Below, in pieces: positions 24,931 to 34,200 of a DNA stretch of 64,000 bases; the stretch's first letter is position 1, and the number at the start of each line of letters is the position of its first letter. A model generated the notes under the pieces. That model saw only the letters and a program-made list of their open reading frames with translations, was not told the origin of the DNA and made no database searches. The DNA is from Candidatus Obscuribacterales bacterium. Its GTDB lineage: Bacteria > Cyanobacteriota > Vampirovibrionia > Obscuribacterales > Obscuribacteraceae. The DNA is taken from assembly GCA_021732025.1 (NCBI GenBank), contig JAKFVU010000076.1, forward strand, positions 1 through 64,000, written 5' to 3'. The position numbers and the translations under genes were made by a program.

Positions 24931-25239
24931 TTATTGCGAACGGTTCATAGCAGTTTCGACATCACGCAAAGCTCGATCGTTGTCACGTAAATAGCCATTT
25001 ACTGTATCGAGCTGAGTTTGCAAAGCAGAGATTCTTACTGCCAAACGGTTGGCTTCACCTTGCAAATAGTTTCGTTGGTCAAGCAGAGCATCTCGGCTGC
25101 GTTGAAGGCTGCCGTATACTTGCGAGTTAGCAGCCGCAGATGCAACACAAGCAACCACGAGAAACTCAATAGCCATTGCGGCAATGACTGTTGAGACCTT
25201 CAAATTAACGGTTGCAGCCACCGCTTTTTCAAGCTTCAT
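24931..25239 (-). CDS. Small protein with membrane helix and coiled coil
   Basis: 102 residues. ATG at 25239 has GGAG five bases upstream; the longer reading from 25272 adds 11 residues without a ribosome site. A hydrophobic helix at about 14-38 is followed by a coiled coil (RSRDALLDQRNYLQGEANRL, ISALQTQLDTVNGYLRDNDR). A signal-anchored, periplasm-facing coiled coil is likely. Probably an operon with the NTF2-like gene. Confidence 0.65.
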   Translation of the reverse strand: MKLEKAVAATVNLKVSTVIAAMAIEFLVVACVASAAANSQVYGSLQRSRDALLDQRNYLQGEANRLAVRISALQTQLDTVNGYLRDNDRALRDVETAMNRSQ

Positions 25240-25271
25240 ATCTACTCCATAGACCCAGAGCCAGCGAAGCA

Positions 25272-25277
25272 TATAAT
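25272..25277 (+). promoter_or_regulatory. -10 element of nadC
   Basis: TATAAT 46 bp before the nadC ATG at 25323. The -35 region (ATAGAC, 17 bp upstream) is weak. Confidence 0.4.
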
Positions 25278-25322
25278 ATTAACGCACTCTCAACTAGAAT
25301 ACAAAGGGCAATCCAAAAGAAT

Positions 25323-26288
25323 ATGTCTACCGTAGTATCAACGAAAATTACAGCCCAACTGCAAGAGCAGCTGATTGAAAAACTACTTGACCTAGCATTT
25401 CTGGAAGATTTTGGCTCTATAAGCGAAGATAAAGAGCAACCATTCGACCTGACGACCTCGGCCACTGTCAGCCCTGAGCTACAGGCTCGGGCCGAAGTGC
25501 TCTTGAAAGAGCCAGCGGTTGTAGCCGGTCTGCCTTTCTTGGCCCGGGTGATGGAGCGCCTCAGCAAAGAGGTGAAAATTGAGCTTTTAATTGAAGACGG
25601 TACCTATATAGATAAAGTCGACACGCCGACAGTGGTTGCAAAAATGAGCGGCCCCGCTCAGGCCATACTTAAGGGCGAGAGATTGGCGCTCAACATCATG
25701 CAGCGCCTTTCAGGGATAGCCACACAGACTAGACGCTATACAAGTTTGGCGAGCCCAAAGGGAATCGCCATACTAGATACGAGAAAAACTTCTCCGGGTT
25801 TACGGGTATTAGAGCGCTACGGAGTGAGAGCCGGGGGTGGTACCAATCATCGCTTTGGCCTTTTTGATGCAATTCTCATTAAAGACAACCACCTAAAGAT
25901 TGCTGGCGGTGTCAAGCAGGCACTTTTAGCAGCAGATCAGTTTCTTAAGGCCCATCCCCATTTGCAGATGAGTCAAATATTGTCAGTAGAAGTAAGCACT
26001 TTGGAAGAATTGCAGGAAGCCATAGACCTTGGCGCCAAGCGCGTGTTGCTAGACAACATGAGCCCTGATCTAGTACGTCGGTGTATCCAGAAGATATCCA
26101 CTAGTATCAGTACAAGTAGCAGTACCAGTGCCAGTGAGGGTTCCGATCAGTTCTTCGTTGAAGTCTCAGGCGGCATCACTTTAGAAAATCTCAACGGTTA
26201 TCTAATTGATGGAGTAAATGCCATCTCAACTGGCGCTCTGACTCATTCTGCACGAAACGTTGATCTCTCCCTTGAGTTCATAGACTAG
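25323..26288 (+). CDS. nadC: Nicotinate-nucleotide pyrophosphorylase (quinolinate phosphoribosyltransferase)
   Basis: 321 residues. Makes nicotinate mononucleotide from quinolinate and PRPP in NAD synthesis. Clear family motifs: LLKEPAVVAGLPF, ERLALNIMQRLSGIAT, LDTRKTSPGLRVLERYGVR, GGGTNHRFGLFDAILIKDNH, SVEVSTLEEL and RVLLDNMSPD. Start at ATG 25323; an earlier ATG at 25212 would overlap the divergent gene and the -10. Odd: a Ser/Thr-rich insertion, SISTSSSTSASEGSD (about 259-275), between the last strands. No nadA or nadB nearby. Confidence 0.95.
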   Translation: MSTVVSTKITAQLQEQLIEKLLDLAFLEDFGSISEDKEQPFDLTTSATVSPELQARAEVLLKEPAVVAGLPFLARVMERLSKEVKIELLIEDGTYIDKVDTPTVVAKMSGPAQAILKGERLALNIMQRLSGIATQTRRYTSLASPKGIAILDTRKTSPGLRVLERYGVRAGGGTNHRFGLFDAILIKDNHLKIAGGVKQALLAADQFLKAHPHLQMSQILSVEVSTLEELQEAIDLGAKRVLLDNMSPDLVRRCIQKISTSISTSSSTSASEGSDQFFVEVSGGITLENLNGYLIDGVNAISTGALTHSARNVDLSLEFID

Positions 26289-26653
26289 CTATTGACTTGT
26301 ATTGCGCAGCCAATTTGCTGATTAAGTTTCTTGCATCTTATCTCTTGACAGCCCGCCTTTCGCTGCACTATTTCACGTTTTTCAAACATTGAAGGCGAGA
26401 AAGGTGCAGCCAGTTCTGAACATTCCAAAAAGCTAGCTAAGGGTATACACTTGCATACATCTTCAGTTTGTCTTTATTTTTCAAAACGAGTTAATTAAGC
26501 ACTTGGGCTGGTAGTTCTGCAGTCTAATGTTCTACTTTGTGCACTTAACTTGTTCGTTGAATATGTACAAGCTAGGCCTTGCACCCCCACCTCACTCTCA
26601 ACTTCAGGCAACCCACAGCTCAGGTCCGAACAGACCAGGAAAGAGTAGACTTT
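26289..26653 (+). promoter_or_regulatory. 365-bp gap with a possible promoter
   Basis: TTGACA at 26345-26350, then after 17-18 bp the weak -10 CTATTT/TATTTC at 26368-26374. A small inverted repeat, TTCAA-ACA-TTGAA, follows near 26378. If used, it gives a leader of about 270 bases for the receiver-like gene. No RNA gene or protein gene is recognised here. Confidence 0.3.
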
Positions 26654-27073
26654 ATGAACCCTCCCACCAAAGTTTTCATCGTCGACAGCGACCGTCTGGC
26701 ACTGGTTACGCTGAGCCTTTGGCTTGAGCAACACAAAGACTTCGAAGTAGTCGGCACGGCATTGCCAACCAGCAAACTAGAACAAAAAATTCGCGAAAGC
26801 CAAGCTGATTTAGTCGTCTTGAGCCTTTCCACCGTCGGCATCGAAGCCGTTACAACTTTGCGCCGCGTCAAACACGCCTACAGCGATCTTCCTGTCATTA
26901 TTCTGCACCAAGGTGACGCTAAAGCAATTGAAGGGCCATTGAGCTTCGAATCTGATGCTCAACTTTCACCTGAAGCCAGCTTAAAAGACTTAGTCGAGAC
27001 CATGCGCAAACTAGGACTTCGTCAGAAAGTTGTAACTGGCTCACTCTCTAGCATGCTCACGAAGGCTGGCTAA
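26654..27073 (+). CDS. Receiver-like domain protein lacking the phosphoacceptor Asp
   Basis: 139 residues with the alternating strand/helix pattern of a CheY receiver: VFIVDSDR, ADLVVLSLSTVG, LPVIILHQGD. Relative to family consensus, the acidic pair is DSD, the phosphoacceptor position (LLDLxMPG) is Ser (LSLSTVG), the switch Thr is His, and the conserved Lys-Pro is missing. So it is a pseudo-receiver. ATG at 26654, behind GGAAAGAG. No output domain. The next gene starts 8 bp later. Confidence 0.7.
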   Translation: MNPPTKVFIVDSDRLALVTLSLWLEQHKDFEVVGTALPTSKLEQKIRESQADLVVLSLSTVGIEAVTTLRRVKHAYSDLPVIILHQGDAKAIEGPLSFESDAQLSPEASLKDLVETMRKLGLRQKVVTGSLSSMLTKAG

Positions 27074-27081
27074 AAAAGTTA

Positions 27082-28278
27082 GTGTACTTTGTCGAACTAA
27101 TTGCCGTCTGCATAACCCTAGTGGTATTGCGAAGCTTTTTGTCGGGCGAACACAATAAAGAAGTCAGCGCCGGTGAACACCTAGATTTGGCACCAGTAGA
27201 AATCGCCTATCTTACTGGCGGCGGTGATACCACTTTTGCTCTCAGCGTGCTTGTCTTCGACATGCTGCATAGAGAGGTAAAATTTCGCATAAACAGTACA
27301 ACTGAGCTTCTTTTGCCATCAACGGCTAGCAACAGCACCTTCTATGAATCAAAACTGCAAGGACTAATTAAGTCATCTCTGAAAAACTGGGGAGAGCGCA
27401 CAGTCGATGCCGCCGGTCTGAACGTCAAAAAAGATCCAATTGGTTTCATTCGCCGCTTACCACTGCTATATAGACTCTTGTCAGCAGCCCTCAAAGGAAC
27501 TGCTCAAGAGGTGCTGAAAGACCCGCGCAATTTGCGAAAGTACATATCGAAAGCAGGCCTAATGCGCATTTTGGCTGAAATTGGAGCATCAGGATTAAAG
27601 CAACAATTTGCTGATGAACTTCATGCTGAACTTTTAGCAAAAGGTCTATTGCTTGATACCAAACCGCGGCAGAAACTTGCGGCAATTTATACGTTTTGCT
27701 TTGTCATTGCCCAAATTGTATTTGTTTCATTGCTACTACTGGCAATACCAAACCATACTCACGCACTAATCATTTTTGCCATTTCGGCATTTACAGCTTG
27801 TTCGGTCAAAGCAGCTATTGGAGCCCGTTCGTTTATACCGCTCTATGAAGATCTTAGTGAAGTATTGAACCATGCCACGCGCCAGAATTTTCGCATTGCC
27901 GCCTTGCAAGTTTTTTTGCACATAGTCAATTTGTTCTTGAACGGCATGAGCATTTTGGTCTTTCTCATTCTCTTTGGCCTAGGTTCACTTGTTCTCTATC
28001 TCACTCACACAGTTAATTCGGCAGCGACATACTTAATGCTAATTAGTATGATGCTGGCCCAATACATTGCTGCCGGTTATTTGTTAGAGGCTTACAGACT
28101 CAGCCTCTCCGAATGCAATTCACCTTTGGCCATAAGCCACCTAAAACTACTAAAGACGCGCTACCGTAGCTCCTCATCGATTGATGCTCTAAAATCACTT
28201 TTGCTCAACAGCCAATATGATGCAGAATTATCTTATCTGCTTGCAATTTATGGAATTGAAACTCTCTTCTTTATATAG
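27082..28278 (+). CDS. TIGR04222-domain membrane protein
   Basis: 398 residues. After a short N-terminal hydrophobic helix, the segment LAPVEIAYLTGGGDTTFALSV is the family signature of TIGR04222 (a Gly-rich membrane protein domain). The C-terminal half has several membrane helices (about 208-245, 290-325, 330-350). GTG start at 27082, 8 bp after the receiver-like gene. Function unknown. Unlike many relatives, no Gly/Cys-rich tail is present. Confidence 0.75.
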   Translation: MYFVELIAVCITLVVLRSFLSGEHNKEVSAGEHLDLAPVEIAYLTGGGDTTFALSVLVFDMLHREVKFRINSTTELLLPSTASNSTFYESKLQGLIKSSLKNWGERTVDAAGLNVKKDPIGFIRRLPLLYRLLSAALKGTAQEVLKDPRNLRKYISKAGLMRILAEIGASGLKQQFADELHAELLAKGLLLDTKPRQKLAAIYTFCFVIAQIVFVSLLLLAIPNHTHALIIFAISAFTACSVKAAIGARSFIPLYEDLSEVLNHATRQNFRIAALQVFLHIVNLFLNGMSILVFLILFGLGSLVLYLTHTVNSAATYLMLISMMLAQYIAAGYLLEAYRLSLSECNSPLAISHLKLLKTRYRSSSSIDALKSLLLNSQYDAELSYLLAIYGIETLFFI

Positions 28279-28290
28279 AACCAAATAAAA

Positions 28291-29139
28291 ATGTCAAACA
28301 AAATTGAACAACACCCTAGAGTAATAATCACTGGCGCCTCAACCGGCATCGGTCGCGGTCTAGCCCTACTGCTAGCCGAAAAATACAAGGCCCATCTGGT
28401 ATTGACGGCCCGCAGCCAAGGCGATCTCGAAAGTGCTGCTGAGCAAGTTGTCTCATTAGGTGGCAAGGCAGAAGTCGTAGCTGGTGATATTGCCGCCGAT
28501 GGAATGGTTGATAGCCTTGTGGAGAAATGCATCACCACATATGGTGGAGTAGACATTGTCGTCAACAATGCCGGCATGGCCATACCGGGAAAATTCGAAA
28601 ATCTGACAATGTCTGATTGGCGACGCCTATTCGAAGTCAATTTCTTCACACCTCTTGCTCTCACCTATGCTGCATTGCCGCATTTGAAAAAGTCAAAAGC
28701 TGGCAAAATTGTCAACGTTTCATCGGTGGCAGGCAAAATTGCCTTTCCCGGTAGTGTCAGCTATTGCTCAAGCAAGTTTGCACTAACAGCCCTATCTGAA
28801 GGGCTAGCTGCCGAAATTGGCAATGAAGTCGATGTCATCACAGTTTGTCCTGGTTGGGTGAGAACAGAATTCTTTGAAAAGAATGCTGTAGCCGGGCAGA
28901 AAAATCCAACAATGATTGCTGAGCGCAATGACCTTAGCGGTGCCCTGATGAAACACGTTCTCAGTATTAGCACCAAACAATGCGCCAGTGACATTGAAAA
29001 AGCTCTTGCTAAAGGTGGCTCACACGAGTTGATATTAACTCTCCCTGGGCAATTTGCGGAGAGACTTCATGGCGTAGCACCGGGGCTGATGCGCTTCATT
29101 GCACGAGGCATCCCTGCTGAATTTCCAGAGAAGAAGTAA
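28291..29139 (+). CDS. Short-chain dehydrogenase/reductase
   Basis: 282 residues. Classical SDR: TGASTGIGRG cofactor loop, VNNAGMA, catalytic Ser in VSSVAG, and YCSSKFA (Tyr-x-x-x-Lys). The C-terminal region ends near a hydrophobic helix, as in membrane-associated SDRs. Twelve bp after the TIGR04222 gene. The substrate is not predictable. Confidence 0.9.
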   Translation: MSNKIEQHPRVIITGASTGIGRGLALLLAEKYKAHLVLTARSQGDLESAAEQVVSLGGKAEVVAGDIAADGMVDSLVEKCITTYGGVDIVVNNAGMAIPGKFENLTMSDWRRLFEVNFFTPLALTYAALPHLKKSKAGKIVNVSSVAGKIAFPGSVSYCSSKFALTALSEGLAAEIGNEVDVITVCPGWVRTEFFEKNAVAGQKNPTMIAERNDLSGALMKHVLSISTKQCASDIEKALAKGGSHELILTLPGQFAERLHGVAPGLMRFIARGIPAEFPEKK

Positions 29140-29142
29140 ATT

Positions 29143-30279
29143 ATGGAAGAACAAATTAAAATTGCAGTACCCATCGGCGAACCAGCGAGTGCAAGCAAAC
29201 GTCTCTGCGCCGCTGCTATTGATGTATCAATTATGTTTTCGCTCTGGCTCATTTTTAGCATATATTTTGCTATACCAATCGGTGAGCAGTTTCTGAAAAA
29301 GCCTATACTGCTTGAACACTTGCCTAGATGGGGTTACTTCGACGCTGCTGGTTTTTTGGCAGCATTTACGATTCCGTCGCTCTACTTAATCTTGTTCGAG
29401 TCGAGCAGACTAGCAGCCACGCCAGGAAAATTTCTCTTAAAACTAAAGGTAGTACCGGCAGTTAAGTCGACCAACACTTTACTGGATGGACTTAGAAGAA
29501 GCATCAGCATTTGGCTAATTTTCTACTTGCTAGACACGATAGTCTGTATCTGCGCCGATAATTATGGCATCGTCATGCGTATGCCAATTAGAAACTCACT
29601 GCAGATACAGTTTTTGATACTTTTTGCCATCACCGGTGTAACTACCTATCCAGCGTTCAGAGGCAAGTGTCAGAGTTTAGCAGACTTGGTCAGCGACAAA
29701 TTCGTCGTAATTAGAGATAGTGCCTCCGCCATGCAGCCACCTGAGCCAAGCGCACTAGAGAAAGTAATTCGAAAGAGTCGCCATATCAGCTCATTAATAT
29801 CTTGGTTATTGCTAGCGAGCGTCTTATTCTTAGCACCATTGATACCGCTGTTTGCAATGTATAGAAATTCTGCCGATTCTACTTTTGTACAACTGTTAAT
29901 AATTCCCCTAGTCGCCTGGCCAAATTCAATATTTGCCTGTTGGAAGTTTAGAAAAAAAATGATCGCCTACTTTGCCAAATTTATTGTTAGCACGTGCCTC
30001 ATAACTCTATTGCTTGCATTCTTTGTACAACTTCCTGATTCAATTATGCGCGTTCAATCTACGCCGAAAGTACTACATCTAGTGAACCAAGCAATGAAGG
30101 CAAAGCAAGAAAAAAACTTGCAATTTGCATCTCTTTGCCAACAAGCAAGAGAACAAGAGTCATTTGCCTCGTCTTATTTATTTCTACAATTCGTCTTTCT
30201 AAATTCGCTCAATTTGCAGCCAGACAATGAAAAGTTCCAGGCACAGACAAAAATACTTTGTCAGGAACAACATGACTAA
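29143..30279 (+). CDS. RDD-domain membrane protein
   Basis: 378 residues. N-terminal RDD-like block KRLCAAAIDVSIMFSLWLIF, then KFLLKLKVV and LADLVSDKFVV, giving a typical RDD domain with about three helices in 1-190. The second half has three or four more hydrophobic helices (about 208-240, 255-300) and a soluble tail. Three bp after the SDR stop, so it is the last gene of a four-gene operon (pseudo-receiver, TIGR04222, SDR, RDD). Confidence 0.8.
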   Translation: MEEQIKIAVPIGEPASASKRLCAAAIDVSIMFSLWLIFSIYFAIPIGEQFLKKPILLEHLPRWGYFDAAGFLAAFTIPSLYLILFESSRLAATPGKFLLKLKVVPAVKSTNTLLDGLRRSISIWLIFYLLDTIVCICADNYGIVMRMPIRNSLQIQFLILFAITGVTTYPAFRGKCQSLADLVSDKFVVIRDSASAMQPPEPSALEKVIRKSRHISSLISWLLLASVLFLAPLIPLFAMYRNSADSTFVQLLIIPLVAWPNSIFACWKFRKKMIAYFAKFIVSTCLITLLLAFFVQLPDSIMRVQSTPKVLHLVNQAMKAKQEKNLQFASLCQQAREQESFASSYLFLQFVFLNSLNLQPDNEKFQAQTKILCQEQHD

Positions 30280-30291
30280 CCTACAAATCAG

Positions 30292-31338
30292 CTATTCCAT
30301 ATATTTCGAACGAATTAATTGCACCCGTCTATCAAGTGTCACGGCTTCTGTTGAACGGTTGGTCTTGCGCAATAGCTCTGCATAATTCTCTAGGCAAGCC
30401 GCCACATAGGCATGCTCCGGACCGAGGGCACGTTCCCAAATTTCAATTGCCCGTCTGTACAAACTCTCGGCTCTGGCGTGGTTGCCATGTTGATGGTAAA
30501 GCCAACCCAAATTGTTGAGACTCTCAGCCACTTTGGGATGGTCTGGGCTAAGAACGCGCTCACGAATAGCCAAAGCACGTCTATGCATGGGTTCTGCTTG
30601 ATCAAATTGGTCTTTGGCTAAGAAGAGAGAAGCTAGATTATTCAATGCATTGGCCACACTAGGATGGTCCGCACCGTGCACCCTCTCTTCAATCTTGAGC
30701 ACTCGCCTAAACAATGGCTCCGCATCTGCCCTGCGGCCCTCTTCCGCATAAATATTAGCTAGCGAGTTAAGTATTTCGATCAAACTACCGTCTTCTAAGC
30801 CCAAATAGCGCTCTCGTATCTTTAAGCCGCGACGCAAGACTTCCTCAGCTTCCTGAAAGCGACTGAGGGTCATATACAGATCGCCCAAGTTACTCAAAGC
30901 AGAGGCTATGTTTAGGTGTTCCGGCCCGAGTACTTTCTCTTGCAGACTCAAGGCCCGCTTAAATAGCGGCTCGGCGTCGGCATACTTGCCCTCAGCTAAA
31001 TAAACCAGGCCAAGGTGATTGAGTGCGGCTGCTACATCAGGATGGTCAACGGCTAAAAGCCGCTCACGCATAGCCAGGGCCTTAACAAACAGCTCCTCGG
31101 CCTCTTCAAAGCGACTGTCGTGATAGAGCAAAAGCCCAAGCGAAATATAGTAATCGGCCAAATCTGGGTGATCTGGGCCGAGCGACTGCTCCATATCTGG
31201 TAGAAGCCTGAGAAGGGCGTCTACATTTTCATCGATGGACATGACTATCGTGGGTCCGCGGTTACTTTCCTCTACCTTCATATCTTTTCTACCAGTGCGG
31301 GGGGATGTTCTAAACCTGTCAAAAACCAGTGCGTTCAT
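30292..31338 (-). CDS. Kinesin-light-chain-type TPR protein
   Basis: 348 residues, nearly all tandem 42-residue TPRs of the KLC type (repeats such as EAEELFVKALAMRERLLAVD followed by HPDVAAALNHLGLVY). About six repeats from residue 45 to 335. Start: the in-frame GTG at 31350 lies within AAAGGTG, so the ATG at 31338, nine bases after it, is preferred. No signal peptide. Probably a scaffold in signalling; KLC-TPR proteins often accompany Ser/Thr kinases in this kind of genome. Confidence 0.9.
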   Translation of the reverse strand: MNALVFDRFRTSPRTGRKDMKVEESNRGPTIVMSIDENVDALLRLLPDMEQSLGPDHPDLADYYISLGLLLYHDSRFEEAEELFVKALAMRERLLAVDHPDVAAALNHLGLVYLAEGKYADAEPLFKRALSLQEKVLGPEHLNIASALSNLGDLYMTLSRFQEAEEVLRRGLKIRERYLGLEDGSLIEILNSLANIYAEEGRRADAEPLFRRVLKIEERVHGADHPSVANALNNLASLFLAKDQFDQAEPMHRRALAIRERVLSPDHPKVAESLNNLGWLYHQHGNHARAESLYRRAIEIWERALGPEHAYVAACLENYAELLRKTNRSTEAVTLDRRVQLIRSKYME

Positions 31339-31403
31339 ATATGAATGCACCTTTGGGTTTTGCCCAAGTAAATTTTGAAATATCCCAGACTCGTAGACTT
31401 AGT

Positions 31404-34178
31404 CTATTTGTCGCGTTCGCCACTAATTAAGGTCGCTTGAGCCGCTGCTAAGCGAGCCACCGGTACTCTAAAGGGCGAGCAACTAACATAAGAAAGACCA
31501 AGCTTGTGAGCGAAGGCTATAGACTGCGGTTCGCCACCATGCTCGCCGCAAATGCCTAGCTTCAGGTCGGGCTTGGTTTTGCGACCCAAATCAACGGCAA
31601 TTTGCATCAGTTTGCCCACGCCATCAAAGTCTAAGACCTCAAAAGGATTATTTTTGAGAACTTTGTGCTTTGCTCCATGGAATTCAACCCCGTCAAGGTA
31701 ACGCTGCAAGAATTTGCCTTCAGCATCGTCACGGGAGTAGCCGAAGGTCATCTGGGTGAGGTCGTTAGTGCCGAAGCTGAAAAACTCAGCGTGTTCAGCT
31801 ATTTCATCGGCAGTGACACAAGCACGAGGAATCTCGATCATAGTGCCAAATTTGTAGACAATCTCGCACCCTTCGCGCTCCATCACTTCTTTTGCTACAG
31901 CTTCTAGCTGCTGTCTGGCAAATTTCAGCTCGTTCACATGGCCCACTAGAGGAATCATGATTTCTGGCAAGACTTCAATGCCTTGCTTTTGTACGGCTAT
32001 GGCTGCTTCGAAGATCGCTTGCACTTGCATCTTATTGATGCCAGGGTAGAGCAGACCTAGGCGGCAGCCGCGCAGACCCATCATCGGATTGGCTTCTTTG
32101 AGCTCGCCTACTTTCTTCAAGAGTACTTCTTTATCGCGCAGTTCTGGGCCTTTAACGCCTTTTGCGCGCATGGTGGCAACTTCTTCAATTAAGTGCTCTT
32201 CTCTCGGCAAGAACTCATGCAATGGTGGGTCGAGTAGACGAATGGTCACAGGCAATCCGGCCATGGCCTGGAAGATACCAGTGAAGTCTTGACGCTGCAT
32301 AGGTAGCAGTTTGGCCAAAGCGGCTTCACGCTCTAGGTCAGTATTCGATAAAATCATTTGCTGCATAACAGGCAAGCGGTCTTGGGCCATGAACATGTGC
32401 TCAGTGCGACACAGGCCAATACCTTGGGCACCAAACTCACGTGCTAGTTTGGCATCTTCTGGTGTATCAGCATTGGTGCGAATGAGCAGTGTTCTCACTT
32501 GATCGGCCCAGTCAAGCAAGGTCTTAAAATCTTGGGAAAAGTCAGGATCGTGAGTGATGATTTGACCTTCAAATATTTCACCAGTAGATCCGTCGATAGA
32601 TATGAGATCGCCTTTCTTGAAGAGCTTGGTACCGACATACATTTCTTCGCGTTCCAGATCAATTTTCAATGCTTCACAGCCAGCCACACAGGGCTTGCCC
32701 ATACCACGAGCAACCACAGCAGCATGGCTAGTCATGCCACCACGACTGGTGATAACACCTTGGGCCGGCACAATGCCATGTATATCATCAGGACAAGTTT
32801 CAATGCGAATAAGAATTACTTTGAGACCCTGACTTGCCATCTTCTCGGCTTCATCAGGATTGAAAATTATCTTACCGATAGCGGCACCCGGTGAGGCATT
32901 AAGACCAGTGGCAATAAGACGGTTTTCTTGTTTTGCTTTGGCCTTGTCTTCAGCGATAAACGAGGGCAAAAGCAACTGATTGAGTTGCATTGGTTCAACC
33001 CTGTTGAGGGCTTCGTCACGGCTGATGATGCCTTCAGAAACCATATCGACTGCCACTTTTACAGCAGCAGCAGCAGTGCGCTTGCCACTTCTGGTTTGCA
33101 GCAAATAGAGCTTGCCTTGTTCAATGGTGAACTCAATGTCTTGCATATCGCGGTAGTACTGCTCAAGGCGACCGACATTGGCCAAGAGCTCTTCGTATAC
33201 TTTGGGCATGCCAGTGGCCATTTCAGAAATCTTCAGTGGTGTGCGCGTACCGGCCACCACATCTTCTCCCTGGGCATTGACTAGATATTCGCCGTATAAG
33301 AGCTTCTCACCGGTGCTGGGGTTGCGCGTAAAGCAGACACCAGTGGCAGAGGTCTCATCAAAGTTGCCAAACACCATTGATTGCACATTGACGGCAGTGC
33401 CCAAATTATGATCAATCTTGTTGAGATTGCGGTAGTAGATAGCCCGGCTGTTATTCCATGATCTAAATACGGCTTCAACAGCGCCTTTCAATTGCTCTTT
33501 GGTATCTTGAGGGAATGGCTTACCGGCTCGCTTCTCTACTAGTGCTTTGAACTGATCTACCAGCTTTTTCAAATTTTCGACTGTGAGGTCAGCGTCACTC
33601 TCAATATCTAGTTCGTCTTTTAGGTCTTCTAGCAAATCTTCAAAACTATCTTTGCTAATTTCTAAAACGACACTGCTGTACATAGCAATGAAGCGTCTAT
33701 AGCTATCCCAGGCAAAGCGAGCATTACTTGTTAAATGGGTCAGAGACTCTACTGTTTGGTCATTGAGTCCAAGATTCAAGATCGTATCCATCATGCCTGG
33801 CATTGAGAATTTGGCACCAGAACGAACAGAAAGTAGAAGTGGTTTTTTCAAATCGCCTAGTTGACGATCGACTTTCTTTTCAACATGCACAAGCTCGGCC
33901 ATCACTTCATCAAATAGGCCATCAGGCATTTTTTGCGAATTCTCAGTGTACTGCCGACAGCATGATGTCAGAATAGTCAGACCAGGCGGAACGTTGACAC
34001 CTGAATGAGTCATCTCAGCTAGGCCAGCACCCTTGCCACCAAGTAAGTCTTTCATGGCTTCGCGATTGCCAGCAAAGGCATCGCAACCTTCTTCAAAACG
34101 ATAAACTCGCTTAGCTAGTTTTAGCTGAGCATATTTATCCTTTATTTGAGCTTGACTGCTTTCGGTCATACTCACCAT
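31404..34178 (-). CDS. ppdK: Pyruvate, phosphate dikinase
   Basis: 924 residues, typical for PPDK with one full set of domains. Interconverts PEP+AMP+PPi and pyruvate+ATP+Pi. Visible: N-terminal ATP-grasp (LLGGKGAGLAEMT, LLSVRSGAKFSMPGMMDTIL), phosphoryl-His motif GGMTSHAAVVARGMGKPCVAG, and the C-terminal PEP-binding domain with FGTNDLTQMTFGYSRDD and Cys in GICGEHGG. ATG at 34178 has GGGAGAG five bases upstream. Its regulator lies 22 bp upstream in the same operon. Confidence 0.98.
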   Translation of the reverse strand: MVSMTESSQAQIKDKYAQLKLAKRVYRFEEGCDAFAGNREAMKDLLGGKGAGLAEMTHSGVNVPPGLTILTSCCRQYTENSQKMPDGLFDEVMAELVHVEKKVDRQLGDLKKPLLLSVRSGAKFSMPGMMDTILNLGLNDQTVESLTHLTSNARFAWDSYRRFIAMYSSVVLEISKDSFEDLLEDLKDELDIESDADLTVENLKKLVDQFKALVEKRAGKPFPQDTKEQLKGAVEAVFRSWNNSRAIYYRNLNKIDHNLGTAVNVQSMVFGNFDETSATGVCFTRNPSTGEKLLYGEYLVNAQGEDVVAGTRTPLKISEMATGMPKVYEELLANVGRLEQYYRDMQDIEFTIEQGKLYLLQTRSGKRTAAAAVKVAVDMVSEGIISRDEALNRVEPMQLNQLLLPSFIAEDKAKAKQENRLIATGLNASPGAAIGKIIFNPDEAEKMASQGLKVILIRIETCPDDIHGIVPAQGVITSRGGMTSHAAVVARGMGKPCVAGCEALKIDLEREEMYVGTKLFKKGDLISIDGSTGEIFEGQIITHDPDFSQDFKTLLDWADQVRTLLIRTNADTPEDAKLAREFGAQGIGLCRTEHMFMAQDRLPVMQQMILSNTDLEREAALAKLLPMQRQDFTGIFQAMAGLPVTIRLLDPPLHEFLPREEHLIEEVATMRAKGVKGPELRDKEVLLKKVGELKEANPMMGLRGCRLGLLYPGINKMQVQAIFEAAIAVQKQGIEVLPEIMIPLVGHVNELKFARQQLEAVAKEVMEREGCEIVYKFGTMIEIPRACVTADEIAEHAEFFSFGTNDLTQMTFGYSRDDAEGKFLQRYLDGVEFHGAKHKVLKNNPFEVLDFDGVGKLMQIAVDLGRKTKPDLKLGICGEHGGEPQSIAFAHKLGLSYVSCSPFRVPVARLAAAQATLISGERDK

Positions 34179-34200
34179 GATTTCTCTCCCTATTTGTGAT

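Noticed and set aside
26289-26653. Small open frames in the gap before the receiver-like gene
   Set aside because: No ribosome sites and no protein-like composition.
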